Part shown: positions 9,586 to 17,936 of the stretch, in pieces | Layout: each line of letters begins with the position of its first letter | Position numbering within the stretch: position 1 is the first letter of the stretch | Source: Aliivibrio wodanis | GTDB lineage: Bacteria; Pseudomonadota; Gammaproteobacteria; Enterobacterales; Vibrionaceae | Reading direction: 5' to 3' | Length of the DNA: 64,000 bases | Assembly (NCBI GenBank): GCA_000953695.1 | Contig: LN554846.1 | Span: forward strand, 372,001-436,000 | Notes under the pieces: generated by a model | The model's database searches: none | Seen by the model: the letters and a program-made list of their open reading frames with translations, nothing else | What the model was told of the DNA's origin: nothing | Position numbers and translations under genes: made by a program

Positions 9586-10935
9586 TTAGAACCAGATTTC
9601 TGCGTGAACACCCACAACAGTTTCATCTTTTTCGCCGTTAATTCCTTTATTACCAACGCCGTCTTCTAGAGCTGTCATGTATGCAATGTAAGGCTTGATC
9701 TGTGGACGACCAAAGTAGTCAGCGTTAACTGTGAAGATTGGTGCTGCTTCTACAAGAGCCCAAGCGCCATCTTTCGCATGCCATTGTTCAGCTTTTTCTA
9801 CAGAATAAGAAGTTGTTAACTCTAAACGGAAATTATCATTAACTTTGTAAGATGGACGAGCAGCAAACATAGTACGTGAACCGCCTTCATCAAGACCCCA
9901 AGCACCAATTTCCATCATTTCCCAATGAGTAAATTCAGTACCAAGTTGTACTTTATCTGAAATATTCCATACACCATAGGTTGTGAAGAATAGAGAGTTA
10001 TCGTCTTCTAAGAATGTATCATTCCATTCACCGAAGTTAACACCACGGTTAGTCGCCATACCAGTACCGTATGCAAGGCCTGTTTGTGCCCAGCCATCTA
10101 AGCCATAGTAGCTAGAGTTTAATGTAACAGATAGCCCAATACCTGATTCAGCTTCATCTGCTGCACTTGTATTATTTTTGCTCTGATTCATGAATTTAGC
10201 ATCAAAATCTAAGCTACCGATACCTGCATCTACGCCGTAGTAGTAAAGGTCAATAGATGTGCGAGTTTTACGCTCTAGCGTTGTATCGTCTACCGTATTC
10301 TTAGGGTCCGCAGAAACCATTGCGATACCTGCTTTGTGACCAGCTAGCTTAGTTTCAAAACCTGCACCAACACCTGAAGATTGTTTCCAGAATTCACCAG
10401 AAAGAATACCAGCAGAACGGTTTAAGAAGCGTTGACCTGCCCATACAACAGAGTCTTCACCTAGGTAAGGTAGTGCTCCAAGTTCAATGAACACTTCTTT
10501 TATTTCAAATTGTGAGTCTGTGTTATTTTTTTGATTACCTGAAGATGAATAAGCGTAAGAGTTACCATTGCCGTATTCCGAGCGTAGGTTGTAGTTAGCC
10601 CAGACCCCATTGCCGTATTCAGAGTGTTTTTTAAGAACAAACTCTGCTTGGTTAGTACTTTCACTTGTCGCAGATGAACCTGCAACATGATAATCACCTT
10701 TGCTAAATGTTGTTGCATTGGTTTCACCATCAATTAAGCGGTAGTTAGAAGACATGTAACCATGAACTTCCCAACCATCAGTAATAACGTCTGTAGCATT
10801 AACCTTTTCTACTTTCGGTGTAGTGTCACTTCCAGAAACCGCGTCTAAAGCAACATCTGTTTCAGCAAAAGATGCACCAGAAAATAAGGCTGTAGAAACA
10901 GCTGCAGCAAGCAATGTGTACTTATTCATTTTCAT
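9586..10935 (-). CDS. lamB: Maltoporin LamB
   Basis: An outer-membrane trimeric 18-strand porin that passes maltose and maltodextrins into the periplasm. I place the start at the ATG at 10935 (MKMNKY...), with an AGGA about 7 bases upstream; the frame is open 26 codons further but without a ribosome-binding site. This gives 449 residues. The signal peptide is about residues 1-24, ending GASFA before ETDVAL. Strand-like alternation runs throughout, with motifs such as GQRFLNR and KPYIAYM, and the C-terminus VGVHAEIWF ends in phenylalanine as expected for Bam-assembled barrels. It is the first gene of lamB-malM, with MalT-like and CRP-like sites upstream. Its neighbours (amylase, pullulanase, malM) agree with a maltodextrin-uptake role. 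Confidence 0.95.
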   Translation of the reverse strand: MKMNKYTLLAAAVSTALFSGASFAETDVALDAVSGSDTTPKVEKVNATDVITDGWEVHGYMSSNYRLIDGETNATTFSKGDYHVAGSSATSESTNQAEFVLKKHSEYGNGVWANYNLRSEYGNGNSYAYSSSGNQKNNTDSQFEIKEVFIELGALPYLGEDSVVWAGQRFLNRSAGILSGEFWKQSSGVGAGFETKLAGHKAGIAMVSADPKNTVDDTTLERKTRTSIDLYYYGVDAGIGSLDFDAKFMNQSKNNTSAADEAESGIGLSVTLNSSYYGLDGWAQTGLAYGTGMATNRGVNFGEWNDTFLEDDNSLFFTTYGVWNISDKVQLGTEFTHWEMMEIGAWGLDEGGSRTMFAARPSYKVNDNFRLELTTSYSVEKAEQWHAKDGAWALVEAAPIFTVNADYFGRPQIKPYIAYMTALEDGVGNKGINGEKDETVVGVHAEIWF

Positions 10936-11077
10936 CTTAAATCCTATTTCCCTTTTAGAGGATATTTTGATTTGAAAAATGTTTGCTTGACCAAGGCAGT
11001 GTAGGTAGGTCAAGCAAACATTAAATTCAGTAAAAGTAATTGACGGGATATAGATTAAAAATAAATCAGTTTTTGTA

Positions 11078-11123
11078 ACTCCTCCTTCTTTTGGGGAGTA
11101 CAGGGCTTAGATGGGAGGAGGAG
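11078..11123 (-). promoter_or_regulatory. MalT-box-like sites upstream of lamB
   Basis: TGGGAGGAGG (11112-11121) differs from the E. coli MalT box GGGGA(T/G)GAGG at one position. An opposing copy, ACTCCTCC (11078-11085), and a GGGGAGTA element lie close by. Similar sites precede the amylase gene, which supports a shared maltotriose-responsive activator. No malT gene is in the window. Confidence 0.6.
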
Positions 11124-11141
11124 AAAAGTTAGGGGTAGGTC

Positions 11142-11165
11142 TTCTGTTGACTGTCATCACATTTA
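11142..11165 (-). promoter_or_regulatory. CRP-like site upstream of lamB
   Basis: GTTGA-CTGTCA-TCACATTT matches the right half of the CRP consensus fully, with 3 of 5 in the left half. It is adjacent to the MalT-like cluster, the same combination used at E. coli mal promoters. Confidence 0.5.
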
Positions 11166-11368
11166 GTAGGTAGTTTTGATTTATTTAATGAGATAATAAT
11201 CACGTAAGATCATTTTTTAAAAGGTGAAATAAGGTGAAAATAATAAGGTGGGTAAAAAGATGAAATATACAAAATTGTGATCTAGCCAACAATAGACTTT
11301 GCTGGCTAGAAATAGTTCATATTTTGTTTAAGTTTTACGAGGTAGTTCTAAAATATAAACCATAAGAT

Positions 11369-13390
11369 TTATTGGCATTTAGAAACCATAATTGATTTTG
11401 GCTCACCTTGTGGGGTGAACTCTAAACTCCAGACATATTCACCATTTTCAGGTATAGATACTGCTGTATCTTTTCCGTACCCGCCTTTAATTAATGGCGC
11501 ATCTTGACCTACTTTTAGCGTTAGTCCTTTGGCTGTGTACTGTGCTGACCATCCTTTGGTGGCATATTGCATTTTATAGGCACCACGTTTCTCTTTTATG
11601 ACAGCTTGATAAACGTTGTTACCTTTGTAGTGATATGCACGTTGTGATTTATGATCCCAGCCTGAGTCGGCAAAGTCACCCACGACATATAAGGTACTTT
11701 GAAGTGGTTCACTTCCGTCTTTAATATCTGGATTATCACATTGCGCCATGAAGCCATCACCATAAAGGTCAATGTCTGTTTTTGGTACCACAGGCCCAAT
11801 ATCATTTTGTTCATCTATTTTCAGAAAGCGACTTTCAAAACCTGATAAAGGAAGATAATAAGTTCCTCCCATTGGAGAGAATGACTGGCCTGTTATAAGA
11901 TCAATAAGCTTACCTTTAGAACCTATTTTATTTGCTTGAAGCTCTAAGGTTTGCCCTGTTTTTTGAGTACTTACCATATAAATAATGGCATCGTCTTTCG
12001 ATTGTTTATGGTCAACATAAACTTTTTGGTTGGAAATAAGGTGAGATCGTTTTCCCTCATATAGCGCAGGGTGAGCCTCTCGTATTGCCATTAAGCTAGA
12101 TACATAGTTTTTTAGATCGGCTTCTTGCGGTGTTAATGTAGCGGTTATACCTTCAATTTTAGCTGAAGAACGGGCCACGTGATCGTCACATAAGCCTTTG
12201 ACTGCACATGTATTTTTGTCTGATTTACTCGAGAAACCATCGACTTGATCACCAATTTCATCACCGTAATATAGGGTAATTGGCCCACTATAGGCCGCTT
12301 GAAAAGAAAACGCTGCTTTATGCCTTAACCAATATTCATTGTCAGTAGGCTCGGCAATATTGCCACGTTGTAATAGGTCACCAAAACGAACGAGATCATG
12401 ATTGCCTAGCATGAGGTTAGGTTTAGCGTGTTTGGGGTAGAGGCTATGCATACTCATACCTTCATTCAACCAATCACCCCCTTTATTACTGACACTGTTT
12501 TCATTGGCCGCAAAGGTCTCAACAACTCTGTAGCGAACAGGGAAATCAAATGCAGAGCATAGTGCAGGGTTATTATCTGCACCATAGCCAGTTTGTGTTA
12601 TGTAGTTTTCGTTGTTCCAAATTTCAGCCACCATATAGCCAAGTGGATGTACTTTTTCACCTTTATTGTTGGTATAAGTGGTGTTTTGAGAGGCGGTATC
12701 AACGGCTTTACGAATATTTTTCCAAGACTCTGTAGGTACTTGATACGCTTGGTCTAATCGCCAACCATCAATATTTAATTCAGTGATCCAATATGCAGCT
12801 ACTTCTGAGTAAAATTCTTCACTTTCAGGATAATCAACTGGGTTGTTCTGGCCGCTTGGAAGCTTTCCTGTCGGTGATGGTTTAATTAATCCTTTTTTAT
12901 GATGGCCAAAAACGCCATCAAATAACACATACATCCCGCGGCTATGTGCTTCTTTAACTAATTCTTTGGCTTTATCCATTGTGCCAAAACGAGGATCAAT
13001 CTTGAAGAAATCAGTAGCAAAATAGCCTGTAGCATCGAGCTTATCTGCCCAGTGATCTTGACCATCAATTGGGGCCGATTCAAAGATAGGGGTCATCCAA
13101 ATAGTATTCATTCCAAGTGATTGAATATAATCTAATGAATCAATTATTCCTTGTAGATCACCATTATGGTGACTAGTACCATAACCTGTACCGTGGCCTA
13201 TGGAGTTATCACCATCAACAAAACTTTCCACCATGATTTGATAGATGCGTAAATGGTTACTTTCTTCCATCATTTGAGGGTCGCATTGATAAGCAGGAGT
13301 TGTTGATGTTGTTTCTGAGGTTGAGCTACATGCGCTCAAAAGAGAAGTTATCGCGATGGCTATCGCTGTTTTTGCCATGTTATTTTTCAC
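11369..13390 (-). CDS. GH13 alpha-amylase family lipoprotein
   Basis: I choose the GTG at 13390 as start, because AGGA lies 6 bases upstream and it gives a normal lipoprotein signal (MKNNMAKTAIAIAITSLLSA then C); an upstream in-frame ATG at 13420 has no such site. This gives 673 residues. The GH13 barrel starts near residue 30. The catalytic set is D213 in GWRLDQA, E256 in MVAEIWNNE and D332 in LGNHDLVRF. Region I reads FDGVFGHHKKG, with glycine where most amylases have asparagine. A separate beta-rich C-terminal module (about 560-673) contains LYVVGDFADSGWD, resembling a starch-binding or pullulanase-like accessory domain. It probably hydrolyses starch or maltodextrins at the cell surface or in the periplasm; exact specificity is not known. 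MalT-like boxes lie upstream. Confidence 0.88.
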   Translation of the reverse strand: MKNNMAKTAIAIAITSLLSACSSTSETTSTTPAYQCDPQMMEESNHLRIYQIMVESFVDGDNSIGHGTGYGTSHHNGDLQGIIDSLDYIQSLGMNTIWMTPIFESAPIDGQDHWADKLDATGYFATDFFKIDPRFGTMDKAKELVKEAHSRGMYVLFDGVFGHHKKGLIKPSPTGKLPSGQNNPVDYPESEEFYSEVAAYWITELNIDGWRLDQAYQVPTESWKNIRKAVDTASQNTTYTNNKGEKVHPLGYMVAEIWNNENYITQTGYGADNNPALCSAFDFPVRYRVVETFAANENSVSNKGGDWLNEGMSMHSLYPKHAKPNLMLGNHDLVRFGDLLQRGNIAEPTDNEYWLRHKAAFSFQAAYSGPITLYYGDEIGDQVDGFSSKSDKNTCAVKGLCDDHVARSSAKIEGITATLTPQEADLKNYVSSLMAIREAHPALYEGKRSHLISNQKVYVDHKQSKDDAIIYMVSTQKTGQTLELQANKIGSKGKLIDLITGQSFSPMGGTYYLPLSGFESRFLKIDEQNDIGPVVPKTDIDLYGDGFMAQCDNPDIKDGSEPLQSTLYVVGDFADSGWDHKSQRAYHYKGNNVYQAVIKEKRGAYKMQYATKGWSAQYTAKGLTLKVGQDAPLIKGGYGKDTAVSIPENGEYVWSLEFTPQGEPKSIMVSKCQ

Positions 13391-13451
13391 AGTTAGTCCT
13401 TTATATTTATAGTAGGGCACTGTGATTATTTATTAAGCAAATAGAAATGTA

Positions 13452-13499
13452 ATCCTCCTTATTTATTTAAAATAAGGAGGAGACAGGAGGAGGAGATGA
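13452..13499 (-). promoter_or_regulatory. MalT-box-like cluster upstream of the amylase gene
   Basis: ATCCTCC (13452-13458) opposes GGAGGAG (13476-13482), followed by a further GGAGGAGGAGATGA copy from 13486. CAGGAGGAGG matches 8 of 10 positions of the MalT box. A half CRP site (TGTGA, 13421-13425) lies between the cluster and the start. The position 60-110 bases ahead of the amylase start suits activation. Confidence 0.55.
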
Positions 13500-13507
13500 A
13501 GAATTAA

Positions 13508-13828
13508 TTATTCGTCGTCAAACGCTTCAAATTCAATACCCATTGCGGTCATTAATGCCTTTGCTTCCGCAGGAATATCATCAGGACGATCTTTACGTAA
13601 ATCTTCATCTGTTGGTAAAGGTTGGCCTGTATAAGCATGAAGAAAAGCTTCACACAATAATTCACTGTTTGTTGCGTGACGTAGGTTACTCACTTGTCGA
13701 CGAGTTCGCTCATCGGTAAGAATTTGTAATACCTTCGTTGGAATTGACACGGTAATTTTTTTTACCTGTTCACTTTTTTTACCATGTTCGGCATAAGGAC
13801 TTAAATAGTCACCATTCCAATCAGCCAT
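13508..13828 (-). CDS. metJ: Methionine regulon repressor MetJ
   Basis: A 106-residue ribbon-helix-helix repressor that binds tandem met boxes with S-adenosylmethionine as corepressor. The length is that of the family. The beta-strand segment [19 protein letters not shown], which inserts into the major groove, is at about residues 23-41, followed by the helical [20 protein letters not shown] region. It diverges from metB, with three contiguous met boxes in the 185-base spacer, so both metJ itself and metBL should be repressed. This is the same arrangement as in E. coli. The region after its stop contains the MalT-like palindrome rather than a convincing T-run terminator. Confidence 0.97.
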   Translation of the reverse strand: MADWNGDYLSPYAEHGKKSEQVKKITVSIPTKVLQILTDERTRRQVSNLRHATNSELLCEAFLHAYTGQPLPTDEDLRKDRPDDIPAEAKALMTAMGIEFEAFDDE

Positions 13829-13911
13829 TGCTCACCTTCGTTCTGAATTATTGTTGTTTAAATATGATGGGCTAATTCTAGCGATATTTACGGCTATAAG
13901 CAAAGATATAT

Positions 13912-13935
13912 AGACGTCTAGAAGTATTGACGTCT
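13912..13935. promoter_or_regulatory. Three contiguous met boxes (MetJ operator)
   Basis: Three 8-bp units lie end to end: AGACGTCT (13912-13919), AGAAGTAT (13920-13927) and TGACGTCT (13928-13935). The consensus is AGACGTCT; the first is perfect, the third has one change and the middle one is degenerate. MetJ binds such tandem arrays cooperatively. They lie 79 bases ahead of metB. Confidence 0.9.
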
Positions 13936-14013
13936 CATTTTGTGATGGTAAAGTAGAAGAATATAACTTATGGATTAGATTATACCACTGCCTAGCAGTT
14001 TGGAAGGGAAATT

Positions 14014-15180
14014 ATGAGCGAGAGAAAACCTGCAACTATTGCTGTTCGTACCGGCATTGAGACTGATTCACAACATAATGCTGTTGTACCTCCTATCTAC
14101 TTATCTACCAATTATAGTTTCCCTGAATTTGGTGATGTACCAAAATATGATTATGCTCGTTCGGGTAACCCAACTCGAACTCAATTGGAAAAGACCTTAT
14201 CGGATTTAGAATGTGGCTCTGGTGCTGTGGTTACTAACTGTGGAACCTCTGCATTAAACCTAATGGTTTCTGCTTTACTTGGTCCTAATGATCTTATTGT
14301 TGCGCCTCATGATTGTTATGGTGGTACTTACCGTCTGTTTAATACTCGCGCTAATAAAGGTGACTTCCAAACCTTATTTGTCGACCAATCAAATACTGAA
14401 GCACTAGATGCTGCTCTTGCTAAAAAACCAAAGCTTATCTTATTAGAGACACCATCCAATCCGCTAGTTCGTGTGGTTGATATTGCTGAAATTTGTAAAA
14501 AAGCGGCTAAAGTTGGTGCTTTAGTCGCTGTTGATAACACCTTCCTTTCGCCTGTTTTACAGCAACCTCTAACTCTTGGGGCTGATTTTGTCCTGCATTC
14601 AACGACTAAATACATTAATGGTCATTCAGATGTTGTTGGCGGTGTGCTAATTGCAAAAACACAAGAGCACGCAGATGATTTTGCTTGGTGGGGTAATTGT
14701 ATTGGCGCAACAGGGACAGCGTTTGATAGTTATTTAACATTGCGTGGTATTCGAACTCTTGGTGCCCGTATGCGAGTGCATGAAGAGAATGCGATGGAGG
14801 TGTTAAAATGTCTTCAAGAGGAAGAGCTTGTGGGAACTATTTATCACCCAAGTTTACCTGAACATCCTGGTCATGAGATAGCAAAGCGCCAACAAGCAGG
14901 TTTTGGGGCAATGTTAAGTTTTGAATTAAATGGGTCATTAGAGCAACTTAAAGTTTTTGTAAAAGAGCTTAAATATTTCTCTTTGGCTGAATCTTTAGGT
15001 GGCGTAGAAAGCCTTATAGCTCATCCAGGAACGATGACTCACCGAGCTATGTCGGATGAAGCTCAAGCAGAGGCAGGGTTAGTACCAACGTTGTTACGTA
15101 TTTCTGTAGGTTTAGAAGACAGCAGAGATTTGATTTCAGATCTTAAGCAAGCCTTTCTTATCGCTGCTGAGGTGAAGTAA
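14014..15180 (+). CDS. metB: Cystathionine gamma-synthase
   Basis: A 388-residue PLP enzyme of the Cys/Met metabolism family that condenses O-succinylhomoserine with cysteine to cystathionine, the committed step of methionine synthesis. The PLP lysine is K199 in LHSTTKYINGHSD, matching K198 of E. coli MetB. Further family signatures are SGNPTR near residue 51 and AHPGTMTH near the C-terminus. The start has GGAAGGGAAATT ahead of it. Its stop overlaps the metL start by one base (TAATG), so the two are translationally coupled. Met boxes upstream indicate MetJ repression. Cystathionine beta-lyase and homocysteine gamma-synthase relatives share the fold, but the metJ-metBL context decides the call. 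Confidence 0.96.
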   Translation: MSERKPATIAVRTGIETDSQHNAVVPPIYLSTNYSFPEFGDVPKYDYARSGNPTRTQLEKTLSDLECGSGAVVTNCGTSALNLMVSALLGPNDLIVAPHDCYGGTYRLFNTRANKGDFQTLFVDQSNTEALDAALAKKPKLILLETPSNPLVRVVDIAEICKKAAKVGALVAVDNTFLSPVLQQPLTLGADFVLHSTTKYINGHSDVVGGVLIAKTQEHADDFAWWGNCIGATGTAFDSYLTLRGIRTLGARMRVHEENAMEVLKCLQEEELVGTIYHPSLPEHPGHEIAKRQQAGFGAMLSFELNGSLEQLKVFVKELKYFSLAESLGGVESLIAHPGTMTHRAMSDEAQAEAGLVPTLLRISVGLEDSRDLISDLKQAFLIAAEVK

Positions 15181-17597
15181 TGACAGTTTTAGTACAACGC
15201 CAGTTGCATAAATTTGGTGGCAGCAGTCTTGCAAATCCTGAGTGTTATCGTCGTGTAGCCACTATTTTGAAAGAGTATTCTAACGAGAATGACTTAGTCG
15301 TGGTGTCTGCTGCAGGTAATACTACGAATCGAATTTTAGAATGGTTTGAAGAATTATCTAAAGATGGTCGCTTAGCTCATGAAACTTTAGAGTCATTACG
15401 CCAATATCAACAAGGCTTAATTTCTGAGTTATTAACTCCTGAAAATGCAGAACCATTGCTTGAGCTACTTCATCTTGAATTAGTTGCAATTGGTCAATGC
15501 CACGCACCTTTAACTGAAATTCAACAGGCAGATATTCTTGGTCATGGTGAAGTATGGTCTTCTCGATTATTGTCTGCTTATCTAAACCAAATTGATTTAC
15601 AAGCTGCTCCGTTAGACTCTCGTACTTTTTTACGTGCAGAGCGTGCAGCTCAACCTGAAGTTGATCGTTCATTATCTTGGTCGTTATTTAAAGAGCAAAT
15701 TGCCCAACACCCTCATGGTCGTATTGTGATTACTGGCTTTATGGCGCGTAATCAAAAAGGGAATACAGTTTTACTTGGTCGTAATGGTTCTGATTATTCA
15801 GCAACAATGATTGGAGCGTTAGCTGATGCTTCCCGAGTTACGATTTGGAGTGATGTCGCAGGGGTATTCAGTGCTGATCCTCGTAAAGTAGAAGACGCTT
15901 GTTTATTACCTTTACTTCGTTTGGATGAAGCAAGTGAATTAGCTCGATTAGCCGCCCCAGTATTGCATAGCCGAACCTTGCAACCTGTTGCTCAGAGTGC
16001 GCTTGATTTAAGTTTACGTTGCAGTTATCAACCTGAATCAGGCTCAACTCGAATTGAACGAGTGTTGGCATCTGGCCGTGGTGCGAAGATTGTTACCTCT
16101 TTAGAAGATGTCTATTTAATTCAGCTAAGATTTGGCCGTGGGCAAGATTTTGAACGAACAAAGCAGGAAGTTCTTTCTTTACTAACTCGCTCTCAGTTAC
16201 AACCATTAGCACTAGAAGCTCAAGATGATCAATTTGCGCTTTTATTAGCGTATACATCAGAAGTGGTTGGTGAAGCATTAGATGTTCTGCAAAATGCAGC
16301 GGTACATGCAGAGATTAAATTGAAAGAAGGGTACTCAATGGTTGCTGCTGTAGGAGCAGGAGTTACCAGCAATGCGATTCATAGTCATGGTTTTTATCAC
16401 CAATTAAAAAATTGCCCATTGGAATTTGTGTGTGAATCGGAATCAGGCCTTAGCTTAGTTGCGATATTACGTAAAGTGGATACAACGCCGATCATCAATG
16501 GAATTCATACCAGTCTATTTCAAGCTCAGAAACGAGTAGCTTTAGTCTTGTGCGGTCATGGAAATATTGGTTCGCAGTGGCTGTCATTATTTACTCAACA
16601 AAAGCGTCGTCTTGAAAAACGTCATGGTATGCAGTTTTCACTGATTGGTGTGATTGATCGCTATCGTCACTGGCTAGATTTTGAAGGGATAGATAGCGGC
16701 TCAGTTGTTGAGAGTTTTGATAATGAAGCAACAACGTATGAGAATTTTGATTGGATAGAACAGGTTGGTGCGATTCAAGGCTATGATGATGTCGTGGTCC
16801 TAGATGTAACAGCTAGTGCAGAATTATCACAACAATATACTAAGATTGCAGAACAAGGTATGCACCTTATATCAGCGAATAAAGTTGCAGGTTCAGCGCC
16901 AAGCAATGAATACCAAGCTGTGATTGATGCGTTTGAAAAGACGGGGCGTCATTGGTTATATAATGCAACGGTGGGAGCTGGCCTTCCTATTAATCATACT
17001 GTGAGAGATTTGTGTGAAAGTGGCGATCAGATCGTTGCTCTATCTGGTATATTTTCCGGTACTCTGTCTTGGTTATTTCAACAATATAATGGTGATATTC
17101 CATTTACTGAATTAGTTGATTTAGCATGGCAGCAAGGATTAACAGAGCCTGATCCTAGAAGTGATTTAGACGGATCTGATGTAATGAGAAAATTAGTTAT
17201 TCTTGCTCGTGAAGCAGGTCTAACGATTGAACCAACACAGATTAAAGTAGAATCCTTAGTTCCTGCTGAATTAAAAGATGTCAGCTTAGATGATTTCTTG
17301 TCTAAAGGAGAGCTAATAAATAATGAACTATTTGAACGTTTAGAAAAAGCGCAACGAGAACAAAAAGTACTACGTTATGTCGCTCGTTTAAATAAGGATG
17401 GCAGTGCTACTGTAGGAATTGAAGCGCTTTCAGAGTATCACGCATTAGCAAATTTACTACCGTGTGATAATATTTTTGCTATCGAAAGTCAGTGGTATCG
17501 AGATAATCCTCTTGTTATTAGAGGTCCAGGAGCTGGGCGAGAGGTTACCGCGGGTGCAATACAATCAGATTTAAATAGATTAGCTGTCCTGTTTTAA
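15180..17597 (+). CDS. metL: Bifunctional aspartokinase II / homoserine dehydrogenase II
   Basis: An 805-residue fusion enzyme (E. coli MetL about 810) catalysing the first and third steps from aspartate to homoserine. The aspartokinase part starts with HKFGGSSLANPE at about residues 11-22. It continues through GFMARN and LLGRNGSDYSAT, which carry ATP and substrate-binding residues. An ACT-like linker follows. The homoserine dehydrogenase part begins near residue 455 with the nucleotide-binding LCGHGNIGSQWL, and contains ISANKVAGS and TEPDPRSDLDGSDVMRKL. It overlaps metB by one base and ends at a strong terminator, so metB-metL form a MetJ-controlled operon. No metF follows, unlike some enterobacteria. 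Confidence 0.96.
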   Translation: MTVLVQRQLHKFGGSSLANPECYRRVATILKEYSNENDLVVVSAAGNTTNRILEWFEELSKDGRLAHETLESLRQYQQGLISELLTPENAEPLLELLHLELVAIGQCHAPLTEIQQADILGHGEVWSSRLLSAYLNQIDLQAAPLDSRTFLRAERAAQPEVDRSLSWSLFKEQIAQHPHGRIVITGFMARNQKGNTVLLGRNGSDYSATMIGALADASRVTIWSDVAGVFSADPRKVEDACLLPLLRLDEASELARLAAPVLHSRTLQPVAQSALDLSLRCSYQPESGSTRIERVLASGRGAKIVTSLEDVYLIQLRFGRGQDFERTKQEVLSLLTRSQLQPLALEAQDDQFALLLAYTSEVVGEALDVLQNAAVHAEIKLKEGYSMVAAVGAGVTSNAIHSHGFYHQLKNCPLEFVCESESGLSLVAILRKVDTTPIINGIHTSLFQAQKRVALVLCGHGNIGSQWLSLFTQQKRRLEKRHGMQFSLIGVIDRYRHWLDFEGIDSGSVVESFDNEATTYENFDWIEQVGAIQGYDDVVVLDVTASAELSQQYTKIAEQGMHLISANKVAGSAPSNEYQAVIDAFEKTGRHWLYNATVGAGLPINHTVRDLCESGDQIVALSGIFSGTLSWLFQQYNGDIPFTELVDLAWQQGLTEPDPRSDLDGSDVMRKLVILAREAGLTIEPTQIKVESLVPAELKDVSLDDFLSKGELINNELFERLEKAQREQKVLRYVARLNKDGSATVGIEALSEYHALANLLPCDNIFAIESQWYRDNPLVIRGPGAGREVTAGAIQSDLNRLAVLF

Positions 17598-17625
17598 TTT
17601 GCTCATTATTAACAACCTTTATCAA

Positions 17626-17651
17626 GCCATGCTAATCAGCATGGCTTTTTT
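17626..17651 (+). terminator. Rho-independent terminator of metBL
   Basis: GCCATGCT (17626-17633) pairs with AGCATGGC (17638-17645) across an AATC loop, followed by six T's. Confidence 0.92.
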
Positions 17652-17936
17652 AGTAATATATCTATAAAAACTCTAATTAGTCTATGTTTAGGTTATTTTA
17701 TATTTTTAGTTAATCTTTTGATTTGTATTAATTTAATTAATTACTGATTAAATTAACCATAAATTAAAATTAAAATACTCTGCATACTATAGATTTTGTA
17801 AATCTATTCAGTGATGATAATTGCGAACAGGCTACTATCGATGTAATCAATATTATAATAATAAACTTAAATATATTGGTTCTAAATATATCGGTTAGCA
17901 GCCTTTAAAAGTAAATAGCTGAGAGAGAACCTAATT
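17652..17936 (+). promoter_or_regulatory. AT-rich leuO promoter region with a direct repeat
   Basis: With the metL terminator this makes a 339-base gene-free stretch. It is very AT-rich, as is usual for H-NS-silenced leuO promoters. It holds two copies of AAATATATYGGTT (17869-17881 and 17884-17896), 15 bases apart centre to centre, about 40 bases ahead of leuO. I see no open frame with a ribosome-binding site in it. Confidence 0.4.

Larger units (their letters stand above)
10936..11368 (-). promoter_or_regulatory. lamB promoter region with MalT- and CRP-like sites
   Basis: This 433-base gap holds no gene. It contains a cluster of purine-rich MalT-box-like sites (11078-11123), a CRP-like site (11142-11165), a second CRP-like half-site (11274-11291), three direct copies of AAGGTG (11221, 11231 and 11245), and an inverted repeat CTAGCCA / TGGCTAG (11282-11309) that may terminate the upstream amylase gene. 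Confidence 0.6.

Noticed and set aside
13452-13482. Palindrome after metJ as its terminator
   Set aside because: The stem is followed by no T-run on the reverse strand, and its purine-rich arms match MalT boxes, so a regulatory role fits better.
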